Positions 6,633 through 14,943 of a stretch of DNA of 21,170 bases are shown one piece after another (positions within the stretch are counted from its first letter, which is position 1; each line of letters starts with the position of its first letter). The DNA comes from a virus. The position numbers were made by a program, and so were the translations under genes. Location of the stretch: positions 1 through 21,170 of IMG/VR virus record IMGVR_UViG_3300027797_000172. One strand, given 5' to 3'. The notes below the pieces were generated by a model. The model worked only from the letters and a program-made list of their open reading frames with translations, had not been told where the DNA came from and did no database searches.

Positions 6633-6777
6633 TTATCGAGAAACCCAATCTTGGGAATATTATATCTGTACGAAACATTTAAACATCTCGTATTCAGATT
6701 TTAACATTATGCCTGTTTATTTGAGAAGATATTTAATTGACCAATTAGTTAAAGAAATGACTCCAAAAAATAGTTAA
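6598..6777 (+). CDS. Second-frame extension of the assembly protein (probable frameshift product C-terminus)
   Basis: The frame one base ahead of the 5877 gene is open from 6598 (just after TAG at 6595-6597) to TAA at 6775-6777. Past the T6 run it encodes 53 residues, including ETQSWEYYICTKHLNISYSD and MPVYLRRYLIDQLVKEM. The composition is that of a real protein: an aromatic-rich helix, a short loop and an amphipathic helix. The only ATG in this frame (6709) would give just 22 residues, so independent translation from ATG is unlikely. Joined at the T6 run, the long form would be 299 residues (+1) or 300 residues (-2). The extension lies between the assembly gene and the tape-measure gene, the place where tail chaperone T-domains encoded by frameshifting are found in many phages. 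Confidence 0.65.
   Translation, partial: PLGWSFFGLSSNYRETQSWEYYICTKHLNISYSDFNIMPVYLRRYLIDQLVKEMTPKNS
6612..6617 (+). other. Candidate frameshift site (T6 run)
   Basis: In the zero frame the run is read as GAG TTT TTT CGG, five codons before the stop at 6630-6632. A P-site Phe-tRNA on TTT can re-pair with TTT after slipping forward by one or back by two, and in either case the next codon is TTC in the extension frame. A -1 slip would reach a stop near 6683 after only about twenty codons. No strong downstream pseudoknot was identified by eye. An insertion or deletion error in the homopolymer is the main alternative. Confidence 0.55.
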
Positions 6778-6780
6778 TCA

Positions 6781-6791
6781 ATCTATTTATA
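6781..6791 (+). promoter_or_regulatory. ATCTATTTATA element before tape-measure gene
   Basis: This 11-mer is identical to one at 8903-8913 and lies at nearly the same distance from the next start codon (14 versus 13 intervening bases). It may be a late promoter core. Its complement contains TATAAATA, the T4 late promoter core in reverse orientation, so a minus-strand or palindrome-like role is not excluded. Confidence 0.4.
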
Positions 6792-6805
6792 TTTAAACAT
6801 TAAAT

Positions 6806-8869
6806 ATGGGAAACTTAGGAGCGGGAAATACGGGTACTAACAAACAAGATTTAGACGCTGCAATCAGTGCTGCGGAAACCGCCGCCAAAGTTGATTTAGG
6901 TAAAGTTATACCAGGTCTTGAAACCATTCTTACTAAATTATCAACGACGATTCCCATTATTGGTAATTTGGCTACCGAAATTAAAAATTCTATTGAAGCT
7001 ACCGAGTCCCAAGTAAACTCTGTATCAAGGTTATTTGCGGGAAGTCATTTATTAGCTCAACAAACCCGAGATATATATCGTGATGTAACGCCTTCAGTCG
7101 CGGCTTTAGGAGGAAACATTTCTGATGTCGCTAAAATTCAAAAAGGAGTTTTAGAAGGACTACAAACACAATCAACCTTAAATACCGAGTCATATAAAGA
7201 CCTATATGCTGCGGGTTCCTTAGTTGCTGGGTCGGGCGAAAACGCGTCCGCTAAAGCCGCCGCAATGATACCATTATTTGCGAATGCAGGTTATGGTATA
7301 AATAATATTGGTAAAGAAATGACGGGGATACTTAATACTGGAAAAGAATTAGGTGTTACCTCAGTCTCGGTTTATAAACAAATGGAGAGCCAGATGGGTA
7401 AATTGGCTTTATATAATTTTGACGGTGGGGTACAAGGTATGGCTAAAATGGCGGCCCAAGCGTCACTATTAAGAATAGATATGAGTCAAACTTTAGGTTT
7501 GGCTGATAAATTATTTGAGCCTGATGCTGCGGTTCAAATGTCCGCAGCATTTCAAAGACTAGGAGTTCAAGTAACTAGTTTACTTGACCCATATAAATTA
7601 ATGGATATGTCAAGAAACGACCCCGCAAAACTACAAGAAGAGGTTGGTAAAGCGTTAAAATCTTTGACGTATTTTGATGAACAAAGTAAAAGTGTTAGAA
7701 TCCTACCTGGAGCTCAAGGTCATTTAAGAGAGATTGCAAAAGAAATGGGTATGAGTTCCGACCAAGTGGCAAAATGGGCGATTAATGCGGGAGACCTTGA
7801 TAGAAAAATGAAAGAAATTACATTTAATCCCGAATTTGCCGATGAAGATTCTAAAAAAATGATTGCGGGTATGGCTCAACTTGGAGCTACGGGAGGAAAA
7901 TTTGAAGGTCAATATATTATTAAAACCGCGTCAGGAGAAGAAAAATTAGTTTCTAAAGTTGATAAAACAGATTTAGATGAGATTAAGGCTAGTAATGAAA
8001 AAATGGCAAATCCTGCTAAAATGCAATTAGAGGCCAACGGTATTTTAAAAAATATTGAAGGGTTAATTGCCGCAAGAAAAGGGGTAATTGGACAATCAAT
8101 TGCGTCCGACGCTGGAACTGTTAAATCCATTAACGGTATGGCGAGACTTGTCGCTACAGGACAAGAAACTATTAATAGAACCATAGGATTACAAAGAGAC
8201 GCTAATGACCAAAACCAAATTAACGTTAAATCAATTTCAACTAATATTAATAAATTAACTACCGTTATTAGTGATGCTTTTGGCAAGGCGGCGAAAGGTG
8301 ATATGACAGGAGCTGGTAGTACTTTATTAACAGGTGGTCAGACCGCACTAAATGATTTAAAAGCCGCAGCTTCAAATGTTCCTAACAATATTGCAGGTGC
8401 GAGTGAAATGTTTGGAACCCAAGGGGAAGTTAAAGCAATACAAGACGCAATTATTAATCTTAAATCCTCATTACCGCAAGAAGTACAAGATATGATTGGA
8501 AATGCGTTTGGAAATATACAAACTCAAACGGTTAATGGGGCAACACTGCAACCTGCAACTCCTGGTTCGACAATAGTTGCTCCAACTGCGTTACCCTCTC
8601 AAATAGTACCACAATCAACAATTGTCCCACAAACACCGTCAATTCCTGAGACAGGGACAGTTAAAGTTGAAGGTTCTTTAAGTGTGAATGTTAATCCTGT
8701 TGGGTTAAATAGTTTTGTTATGGATATGTTAGCTCAGTCGGATGTTTCAAACGCTATCTATCAGGGGAATAGTAAAACTCAAATAATGTTAAACGACCTT
8801 AAAGGTAGTGGTGAGAATAAAGCTAAGGCTGGAAATCTATTTGGACCTACAACCGCTTACGTTGGTTAA
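6806..8869 (+). CDS. Tail tape-measure-like protein
   Basis: The 687-residue product is largely helical by composition, rich in Ala, Gly, Leu, Lys and Asn, with long stretches of amphipathic pattern. Examples are residues about 15-75 (DLDAAISAAETAAKV onward) and the central LGLADKLFEPDAAVQMSAAF region. A proline/threonine-rich linker follows (about 575-615, including PSQIVPQSTIVPQTPSIPET), then a short C-terminal region. The tape-measure assignment rests on its place straight after the tail-assembly chaperone candidate, its size and its helical character, not on a diagnostic motif. At the usual rough 0.15 nm per residue it would set a tail near 100 nm, similar to T4. The N-terminus begins at ATG 6806 with a flexible Gly/Asn/Thr stretch. 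No clear enzymatic domain was recognised. Confidence 0.72.
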   Translation: MGNLGAGNTGTNKQDLDAAISAAETAAKVDLGKVIPGLETILTKLSTTIPIIGNLATEIKNSIEATESQVNSVSRLFAGSHLLAQQTRDIYRDVTPSVAALGGNISDVAKIQKGVLEGLQTQSTLNTESYKDLYAAGSLVAGSGENASAKAAAMIPLFANAGYGINNIGKEMTGILNTGKELGVTSVSVYKQMESQMGKLALYNFDGGVQGMAKMAAQASLLRIDMSQTLGLADKLFEPDAAVQMSAAFQRLGVQVTSLLDPYKLMDMSRNDPAKLQEEVGKALKSLTYFDEQSKSVRILPGAQGHLREIAKEMGMSSDQVAKWAINAGDLDRKMKEITFNPEFADEDSKKMIAGMAQLGATGGKFEGQYIIKTASGEEKLVSKVDKTDLDEIKASNEKMANPAKMQLEANGILKNIEGLIAARKGVIGQSIASDAGTVKSINGMARLVATGQETINRTIGLQRDANDQNQINVKSISTNINKLTTVISDAFGKAAKGDMTGAGSTLLTGGQTALNDLKAAASNVPNNIAGASEMFGTQGEVKAIQDAIINLKSSLPQEVQDMIGNAFGNIQTQTVNGATLQPATPGSTIVAPTALPSQIVPQSTIVPQTPSIPETGTVKVEGSLSVNVNPVGLNSFVMDMLAQSDVSNAIYQGNSKTQIMLNDLKGSGENKAKAGNLFGPTTAYVG

Positions 8870-8902
8870 TATGTTAGATACTATTAAAAAAATAAACCTA
8901 TT

Positions 8903-8913
8903 ATCTATTTATA
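8903..8913 (+). promoter_or_regulatory. ATCTATTTATA element before the 1897-residue baseplate gene
   Basis: This is the second copy of the 11-mer found at 6781-6791, in the 57-bp gap between the tape-measure stop and the ATG at 8927. Its conserved position relative to the start codon argues for function. Whether it acts in transcription or in translation initiation is open. Confidence 0.4.
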
Positions 8914-8926
8914 GTAAAAATAAAAG

Positions 8927-11900
8927 ATGCCAAGTAAATTAACATTTCCATCTACTGAAGGTTTTAGAAATAAGTTACTATCAAGAAACTTGTCTCCATA
9001 TACGGTGCCAGGAAGTTATACTCCTCCATCAGGACAAATTGTTCAGGAAACTATTCTTAGAGACCAAAGTGTTATTGACCAAGATGATTCGTTAATTGAG
9101 AATCCGCCAAAAAATCTTGGACCTGTTTATCACGGTTTATATAATTTAAATGAGTTTGGTCCTGACCAAGGATATGGGGATACTTTTTCTCAATCACTAC
9201 CATCATCGTTAACTGCAAATTTAGGGGAATATGATGTCACCGACGCGTCTTTACCCCAACAGAGTTTAGACGGTAACACTTGGCCTTCGTACAATTCTAA
9301 CGCAATTTCTGAAGAAGATATTACGTCTGTTAATAGATGGGCGTTTACAACTATTCAATTAGCCCAAATAGGTAATCTACTTCTTACTCCAAAATTTGAG
9401 GAGTACGATACTTTAAATGCAAGTTTACCTGAACAAAGTATTAATGGTAACACTTGGCCTTCATATAATTCAAGTGCGATATCTGAGGAAGATATTCCGT
9501 CAGTTAACAAATATTCTTTTGATTTTGTACAATTGGCATTAATAGGTAATTTATTATTAACTCCAATATATTCAAGATATGACATTACTCACGCGTCTTT
9601 ACCACAACAAAGTTTGGATGGTGCGGGATGGCCAGCGTATAACGCAAACGCAATTAGTGAAAATACAATATCTTCAGTTAACAAATACGGATTACCATCG
9701 ATAATATTATATCAAATAAATGATTTTATATTATCACCAACTTATGAACAATATAATTTAAATTTAGCGAGTTTACCTCAACAAAGTTTAAACGGTAATA
9801 ATTGGCCTTCTTACAATTCAGGAGCGATTTCTGAACAAGATATTCCATCGGTTAATAGATGGAGTACTCCGTTTGTTAATTTATTTTCAATTGGTAGTGT
9901 TATTTTACCCCCTAAATTTGTGGAATATGGTGTAACAAACGCAACATTACCTGACCAAAGTTTAACAGGGGCGGGATGGCCTTCATACAACCAAGGAATT
10001 TCTGAACAAGATATTCCAACAACTAACAAATATTCTTGGAGTAACTCAGGAGGGATACAAATATATTCAGTTGACACTAAACAATTAGTACCAACTTTTA
10101 AAACATATGCAGACCCACTAGGGTTTGTCCCGTCTTATTATACTCCGTATCAAATCTTATTACAAGATGACCCAACAGGAAGTGACGGTAGTCTATCTCA
10201 GGATTCATTCATCGCTCAACTTGGGGCTAAAACTTTAAAACAAGAATTTAAAGAAAGAATTGCTAGACAATTAATTAAAAATACTGTCGGTAGAATTAAT
10301 CTACCAAATGCCGCAAATGACCCATTAATGGCCGTTCGAGTGTTACAAGGTAAAATTCCGTTGATTGAAAGAGATTGGGTTATTACAAGACCTGGCAACA
10401 TATTATTTAGGGCAGCAGATTTTGCCGCGAGATTAGGTGGGGTTTATTTCCCTGGGTCTGAAATACCAGGTGATTATTTTACAACGGACGAACATAATTT
10501 AAATCTTGCAGGACAAATTGCGTCCGCAATTGGTGGAAACAAAAACCCACAAGAAGGTTTCTTAGGAAAAGTTTTTGGAAGATTTTTACATCAAAAATCA
10601 CCATCACAATTATTCCTTAATAATACGGGTGGAGGACAAAAGTCACAATTATATTATTCATTAGGATTTAACAGATATGGTCCTGATTATGATAAAGGGA
10701 TTATTGGTAATTTAATTGACGGAGCAAAAAATTTATTAAATAGTCTTTTAGATAAACCTACTAAAGGAGGTTACTATGTCGGTAGTAAAGAAGTTGACCC
10801 TGGTTATGTTAGTGGACCTGCGGGTAAATTACCACTTAATATGTTTGGAGTTGAAGTACAGACATCTGTATACGGCCCAAATGTTTTAGCGGATTTATAT
10901 GAGCCAGGATTAGAAGGAATTAAATTCGGATTTGCGGGAGATTCTTTCTATGGAAACGGTGGGTTGTCAGGAGGATTAACTTGGTCAACACCACAATCAG
11001 ATTTAAAGGTCGGATATAAAGTTGGACAGAAAGGTAATCAAGTTAGTATTGACCCTGAATACAATCAAACTAAATCTTACTTATCTCTTGATTTAAGTAC
11101 TACGGATAAAAACTTTAGAGAAGGTTCCATTTTATGGAACACTCAAAAATTAGTTGAGGCGGGAGAAGGAGACCCTGCTCACGTTGGTAATGCAATCAAC
11201 CAAATCAGTAAAGTTTTTAATGATGGATATAAAGAAATTACTAAAGGTTCAAAAGTAATGACTTATGTTAGTCAGGGTGGAGTTGAAGTTGGTAAAGAAT
11301 ACTGTAGAGTTTTCACTAAAGATACCCCATATTTTACTTATGCTGATTTACAAAAAAGAGACGGTAACCATAGAGGTTATTCTTATTCCGTTTTAGACAA
11401 AACTTATAATCTTAACATAGCCCCTTTAAAAGGAACTTCAGCATCAAGCTCAACTAACATTAGAGATGGTAGAGTTAAAAAATATATGTTCTCACTTGAG
11501 AATTTAGCTTGGAGAACGTCAAATAGACCAGGATTAACTTATCTTGATTTACCTGAATGTGAAAGAGGTCCAAATGGAGGTAGAGTAATGTGGTTTCCAC
11601 CTTACGATATTTCATTTAATGAAAATGTAACACCAAGTTTCCAAGGACAAGATTTCTTAGGTAGACCTGAACCTGTTTATACTTACAAAAGTACGACAAG
11701 AACAGGAACTTTAAGTTGGAAAATTATTGTTGACCACCCGTCAATTTTGAACACTATTGTTGAAAAAGAAATGAAGGGAAAAAATAAAGAATTAGTTAAT
11801 AATATTGTTGACTCATTTTTTGCGGGATGTAAGAAATATGATATTTACGAATTAGCTAGAAAATATAATACAGTTCCAATTAGCGAATTGTTTTATATGC

Positions 11901-14620
11901 AACAATTAATTACTAATCCTAATATTACACCTGAGGATGTTACTGAGATTGGGAATACTCTTCCTGAAACCAAAGACCAAACTACACCACCAACACCTGT
12001 ACCAACAAATGTTGATTTAAGTAAATGGGTAGGGTTAGGGTTTTATTTTGATAACGATTATCCAAACCCAAAAACGACTCAAACTACGACTAATGATAGT
12101 TTTGCCTCGTTATATACTAATTATACAGGTAAACAAGGAATTTATCAAAGCAATGCAACCGCTACGGATAAACCACTTGTTGCAAACTTTTTTAAAGATG
12201 TGGTTATTTGGAGTTATAGTGAAACTGAGGCGTTCTTAAACGACTTGGTCAAAACCTTTGAAAATAACTTAACTCCCGACGGTAAAAAAACCGCGGCAAA
12301 AGTGGAATTAGTGTTAGATGGAAGTGCGTCGGCACCAAACACTAAAGAGTATAATGTTAAACTATCAAGCAGAAGAATATCTTCGGTTCAAAACTACTTA
12401 CAAAAGTGGAGTAGTGGTAAGTTGGATAAATATGTTAAAGATAAAGTTTTAACAATTAAAGATGGTGCGTCATTAGGTGAGAGTCCTACAGGAGTTTCTC
12501 CTAAAATGAAAGGTGGTGGAACTATGGGACCGTTCAACTGTTCAGATAATGACCCTGCAACGGGTAAGAGTTCGGACATATATTCTCCTAACGCTATGGC
12601 GTGTAGAAGAGTTTCAGTTAGAAGTGCCAAGGTTACAGTAGACCCAGGGTCAACAATTACTCCAAATAATAATACTCAAACAACCCCTGGCAGCATCACA
12701 CCTCCAGGATACAAGCCGTCGGTACCTTTACCCCCAACGATTACTACTACTCAAAAACTTAAAGATGGTATTAGTAAAAAAATACTAAGAAAATTACTTT
12801 CAGAATGTGATTATTTTACATTAATTGAAGAACAAAACCCTATGGTTTATGATACTATTAAGGAGAAGGTTAAGTATTTTGACCCTGCGTTTCACTCGAT
12901 GACACCTGAAGGGTTGAATTCAAGATTAACGTTCTTACACCAATGTACAAGACCTGGTGATACCATACCTGTAATTGGTAATGATGGGAAACCAAAATAT
13001 ACAAGTTCAGTAAATACTAGTTTTGGGGCTCCACCCGTATTAGTATTGAGAATTGGTGATTTTTATAATACTAAGATTATACCAACATCGTTACAAATTA
13101 CTTACGACCCGTTAGTATTAGACATAAATCCTGAAGGAATTGGTGTTCAACCTATGTTAGCAAAAATATCGTTAGGGTTTAATTTTGTTGGAGGTTCAGG
13201 ATTAAAAGAGCCAATTGATAAGTTACAAAACGCATTATCTTTTAATTATTACGCGAATACCGAAATGTATGATGAACGAGCTGATTGGACTGACGATTCA
13301 TTCAAGAAGATTGACGAGGCTTTAATAAGAGCGTTATTAGACCAAACACCTGTTGTCGGTATTAATAATGCGGACAATACACTTACAAATGAGGGAGGAA
13401 CAACTATTGGAGTTATACAAGAAAAGATTGAATCTGATTTAGGAACTAGTGGGTCAATAACCTATCAAAAAATAATGGACGATTCTTTATTAAAAGGAGG
13501 TCAATCCTATATGGAAACCATTTTAAATAAGTGTGAGCAGGTAACCAAAGACTTTAATTTTCAAATATATACCGCATTTTCACAAGGTAGAAAATATGTT
13601 GATGGTAAAACTAAAGAATTTACCTCTCCTAAAGATTTAAAGATATACGGAAAACCCGATTCTATTGATTCCAAAATTACCAAATTATATGATATGATAA
13701 TTAAGGATATTGATAACGCGACAAGTAGTAATAGTGACGGACTTAAATATATTACAAATTTATATAAAGCAGATTTTCCAAATTCGGTAATTAAAAAAGT
13801 TAAAGAAAATTTAAAAAATACGGTTAATAAAACTAAATCAAGTTTATTAACATCATTAACTTCTGCGGATAATGAAATAACTAAAGTACAACTAGAATTG
13901 ATTAGAACTTTAGCTAAATTAGATGTTGTTGATACTAAAACTGATGGGTATATTAAATCCGACCAAACGGCTAAAATATACAATTTAACCGCAACAACTG
14001 AAGTACAATCTGGTGGTACGTACTCAGACACATATGCGGAATTAGTTGGTGATTATGATACCGCGGTTACTTCTTTATTTTCATTTTATACTGACCTAAC
14101 TAGTTATCCAAGTTCTGATGGTAAGAAGACTTATAAATTAGTTGACCTTGAATATACCCCCGATAATCTAAAGGTTTATGAAGATGGTGGATTTGGTACC
14201 GACCCTAAAAATGGTGATGAGGAGAAAAGATTTTACGCAGTAATGAGTAAAACTATGTTAGATAATAATTTGTGGGAAGCGTTTATTAAAGAAGTTGTCC
14301 CTGAAGATATTGCGAACACACCATCTAATGGAGATAGGTTATTAACATTTACTAAATCATATTATACAATAATTAAAGGTAGCTATAAAGAAGAGTATGA
14401 TGCAGAACAAAAAATTGTGAAATCGTTTAAAGAAACTGCTAATTATAAAGACAAGTATTCTAAATGGACTCCATACCCGTCAGGTAAAGTTAGAAAATTT
14501 ACTTTTAATGGTTATGTTGCGGGAACTACTGAACAATCAACAAGAATACAGAATTTATATAAAAATGGTAACTCTAATGATGATACCAAAACATTTAACG
14601 GAAAAAATAAACTAAACTAA
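8927..14620 (+). CDS. Giant baseplate protein with tandem repeats and OmpA-like domain
   Basis: The 1897-residue product has several parts in order. Residues about 101-392 hold five tandem repeats of about 58 residues around the pattern ASLPQQSLxGxxWPSYN. A long middle region follows, with VMWFPPYDISFNEN at about 887-900 followed by a GRPEPVYTYKSTTRTGTLSW segment, a pattern I associate with structural baseplate proteins of large phages. A Pro/Thr linker (about residues 1015-1030) precedes an OmpA-like domain (about 1035-1235) with GFYFDND, GSASAPNTKEYNVKLSSRR and CRRVSV. A second structural segment follows (LRIGDFYNTKIIPTSLQITY), then a helical, lysine-rich C-terminal third. No catalytic motif was recognised. 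Its stop overlaps the next ATG in TAATG. It likely forms part of the baseplate and may anchor the tail to peptidoglycan; the exact place in the baseplate is unknown. Confidence 0.8.
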   Translation: MPSKLTFPSTEGFRNKLLSRNLSPYTVPGSYTPPSGQIVQETILRDQSVIDQDDSLIENPPKNLGPVYHGLYNLNEFGPDQGYGDTFSQSLPSSLTANLGEYDVTDASLPQQSLDGNTWPSYNSNAISEEDITSVNRWAFTTIQLAQIGNLLLTPKFEEYDTLNASLPEQSINGNTWPSYNSSAISEEDIPSVNKYSFDFVQLALIGNLLLTPIYSRYDITHASLPQQSLDGAGWPAYNANAISENTISSVNKYGLPSIILYQINDFILSPTYEQYNLNLASLPQQSLNGNNWPSYNSGAISEQDIPSVNRWSTPFVNLFSIGSVILPPKFVEYGVTNATLPDQSLTGAGWPSYNQGISEQDIPTTNKYSWSNSGGIQIYSVDTKQLVPTFKTYADPLGFVPSYYTPYQILLQDDPTGSDGSLSQDSFIAQLGAKTLKQEFKERIARQLIKNTVGRINLPNAANDPLMAVRVLQGKIPLIERDWVITRPGNILFRAADFAARLGGVYFPGSEIPGDYFTTDEHNLNLAGQIASAIGGNKNPQEGFLGKVFGRFLHQKSPSQLFLNNTGGGQKSQLYYSLGFNRYGPDYDKGIIGNLIDGAKNLLNSLLDKPTKGGYYVGSKEVDPGYVSGPAGKLPLNMFGVEVQTSVYGPNVLADLYEPGLEGIKFGFAGDSFYGNGGLSGGLTWSTPQSDLKVGYKVGQKGNQVSIDPEYNQTKSYLSLDLSTTDKNFREGSILWNTQKLVEAGEGDPAHVGNAINQISKVFNDGYKEITKGSKVMTYVSQGGVEVGKEYCRVFTKDTPYFTYADLQKRDGNHRGYSYSVLDKTYNLNIAPLKGTSASSSTNIRDGRVKKYMFSLENLAWRTSNRPGLTYLDLPECERGPNGGRVMWFPPYDISFNENVTPSFQGQDFLGRPEPVYTYKSTTRTGTLSWKIIVDHPSILNTIVEKEMKGKNKELVNNIVDSFFAGCKKYDIYELARKYNTVPISELFYMQQLITNPNITPEDVTEIGNTLPETKDQTTPPTPVPTNVDLSKWVGLGFYFDNDYPNPKTTQTTTNDSFASLYTNYTGKQGIYQSNATATDKPLVANFFKDVVIWSYSETEAFLNDLVKTFENNLTPDGKKTAAKVELVLDGSASAPNTKEYNVKLSSRRISSVQNYLQKWSSGKLDKYVKDKVLTIKDGASLGESPTGVSPKMKGGGTMGPFNCSDNDPATGKSSDIYSPNAMACRRVSVRSAKVTVDPGSTITPNNNTQTTPGSITPPGYKPSVPLPPTITTTQKLKDGISKKILRKLLSECDYFTLIEEQNPMVYDTIKEKVKYFDPAFHSMTPEGLNSRLTFLHQCTRPGDTIPVIGNDGKPKYTSSVNTSFGAPPVLVLRIGDFYNTKIIPTSLQITYDPLVLDINPEGIGVQPMLAKISLGFNFVGGSGLKEPIDKLQNALSFNYYANTEMYDERADWTDDSFKKIDEALIRALLDQTPVVGINNADNTLTNEGGTTIGVIQEKIESDLGTSGSITYQKIMDDSLLKGGQSYMETILNKCEQVTKDFNFQIYTAFSQGRKYVDGKTKEFTSPKDLKIYGKPDSIDSKITKLYDMIIKDIDNATSSNSDGLKYITNLYKADFPNSVIKKVKENLKNTVNKTKSSLLTSLTSADNEITKVQLELIRTLAKLDVVDTKTDGYIKSDQTAKIYNLTATTEVQSGGTYSDTYAELVGDYDTAVTSLFSFYTDLTSYPSSDGKKTYKLVDLEYTPDNLKVYEDGGFGTDPKNGDEEKRFYAVMSKTMLDNNLWEAFIKEVVPEDIANTPSNGDRLLTFTKSYYTIIKGSYKEEYDAEQKIVKSFKETANYKDKYSKWTPYPSGKVRKFTFNGYVAGTTEQSTRIQNLYKNGNSNDDTKTFNGKNKLN
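9227..10102 (+). repeat. Five tandem 174-bp coding repeats (58 residues each)
   Basis: Equivalent codons start at 9227, 9401, 9575, 9749 and 9923, giving four exact steps of 174 bp; the fifth unit is about 180 bp. Each unit contains YD/YN, then ASLPQQSL, G, WPSYN, AISExDI and SVNKY/NRW, followed by a hydrophobic stretch ending in IGxxLLxP. The units are diverged at DNA level but keep exact length, except that the fifth lacks one residue at NQGISEQ and gains others later. They look like an old, selected repeat rather than a recent duplication. Function is unknown; an elongated fibre-like or ring-decorating structure is possible. Confidence 0.9.
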
Positions 14621-14943
14621 TGTCAGATTTATATTTTAATAGATATTATAATTTTTTAATTAATGGTAACCAAACAGTGGTTCCTTTTGTTAAAATTGAA
14701 GCAAAATCGTCAGATAAGAGGTATTTTTATAAAACGGGTATGAGTCGTTTGGATAAGATTAGCCAAGAATATTACGGTTCTCCATATTTTGGGTGGGTGA
14801 TATTAGCTGCAAATCCGCTATATGGTGGATTAGAATGGAATATTCCCGACAACGGTCTATTGACTATTCCATTTCCTTTAGTAGCTTCTATTCAGGATTA
14901 TGAATCCGCATTAAACACCCACTTCTTCTATTATGGTCGATAA
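14620..14943 (+). CDS. Baseplate wedge protein, gp53/LysM-like
   Basis: The 107-residue protein begins MSDLYFNRYYNF and contains a LysM-like arrangement, RLDKISQEYYGSPYFGWVILAANP (about residues 43-66) followed by a glycine-asparagine turn and LTIPFP. T4 gp53 (196 residues) and the P2-type tail protein X carry similar folds in baseplates and are thought to help assemble the wedge or hub. In phage tails the LysM fold need not bind peptidoglycan. The ATG overlaps the previous stop by one base (TAATG), and the end overlaps the next start by 11 bp, consistent with coupled translation and equal supply of baseplate parts. Confidence 0.78.
   Translation: MSDLYFNRYYNFLINGNQTVVPFVKIEAKSSDKRYFYKTGMSRLDKISQEYYGSPYFGWVILAANPLYGGLEWNIPDNGLLTIPFPLVASIQDYESALNTHFFYYGR

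Noticed and set aside
6611-6685. A -1 frameshift at the T6 run, as in lambda G/GT
   Set aside because: The -1 frame meets a stop near 6683 after about twenty codons and does not reach the conserved-looking extension; only +1 or -2 does.
7909-8286. 125-residue minus-strand open frame
   Set aside because: Antisense to the tape-measure gene; the Leu/Ile/Ser-rich content is typical of reverse reading of helical plus-strand sequence.
9227-10102. CRISPR array or diversity-generating retroelement template
   Set aside because: The 174-bp repeats are in-frame, diverged coding units without spacers, and no reverse transcriptase or Cas gene is present.
13561-14031. 156-residue minus-strand open frame
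   Set aside because: It lies entirely inside the giant baseplate gene, is hydrophobic and low in complexity, and has no start signal; it is a shadow of the plus-strand coding.
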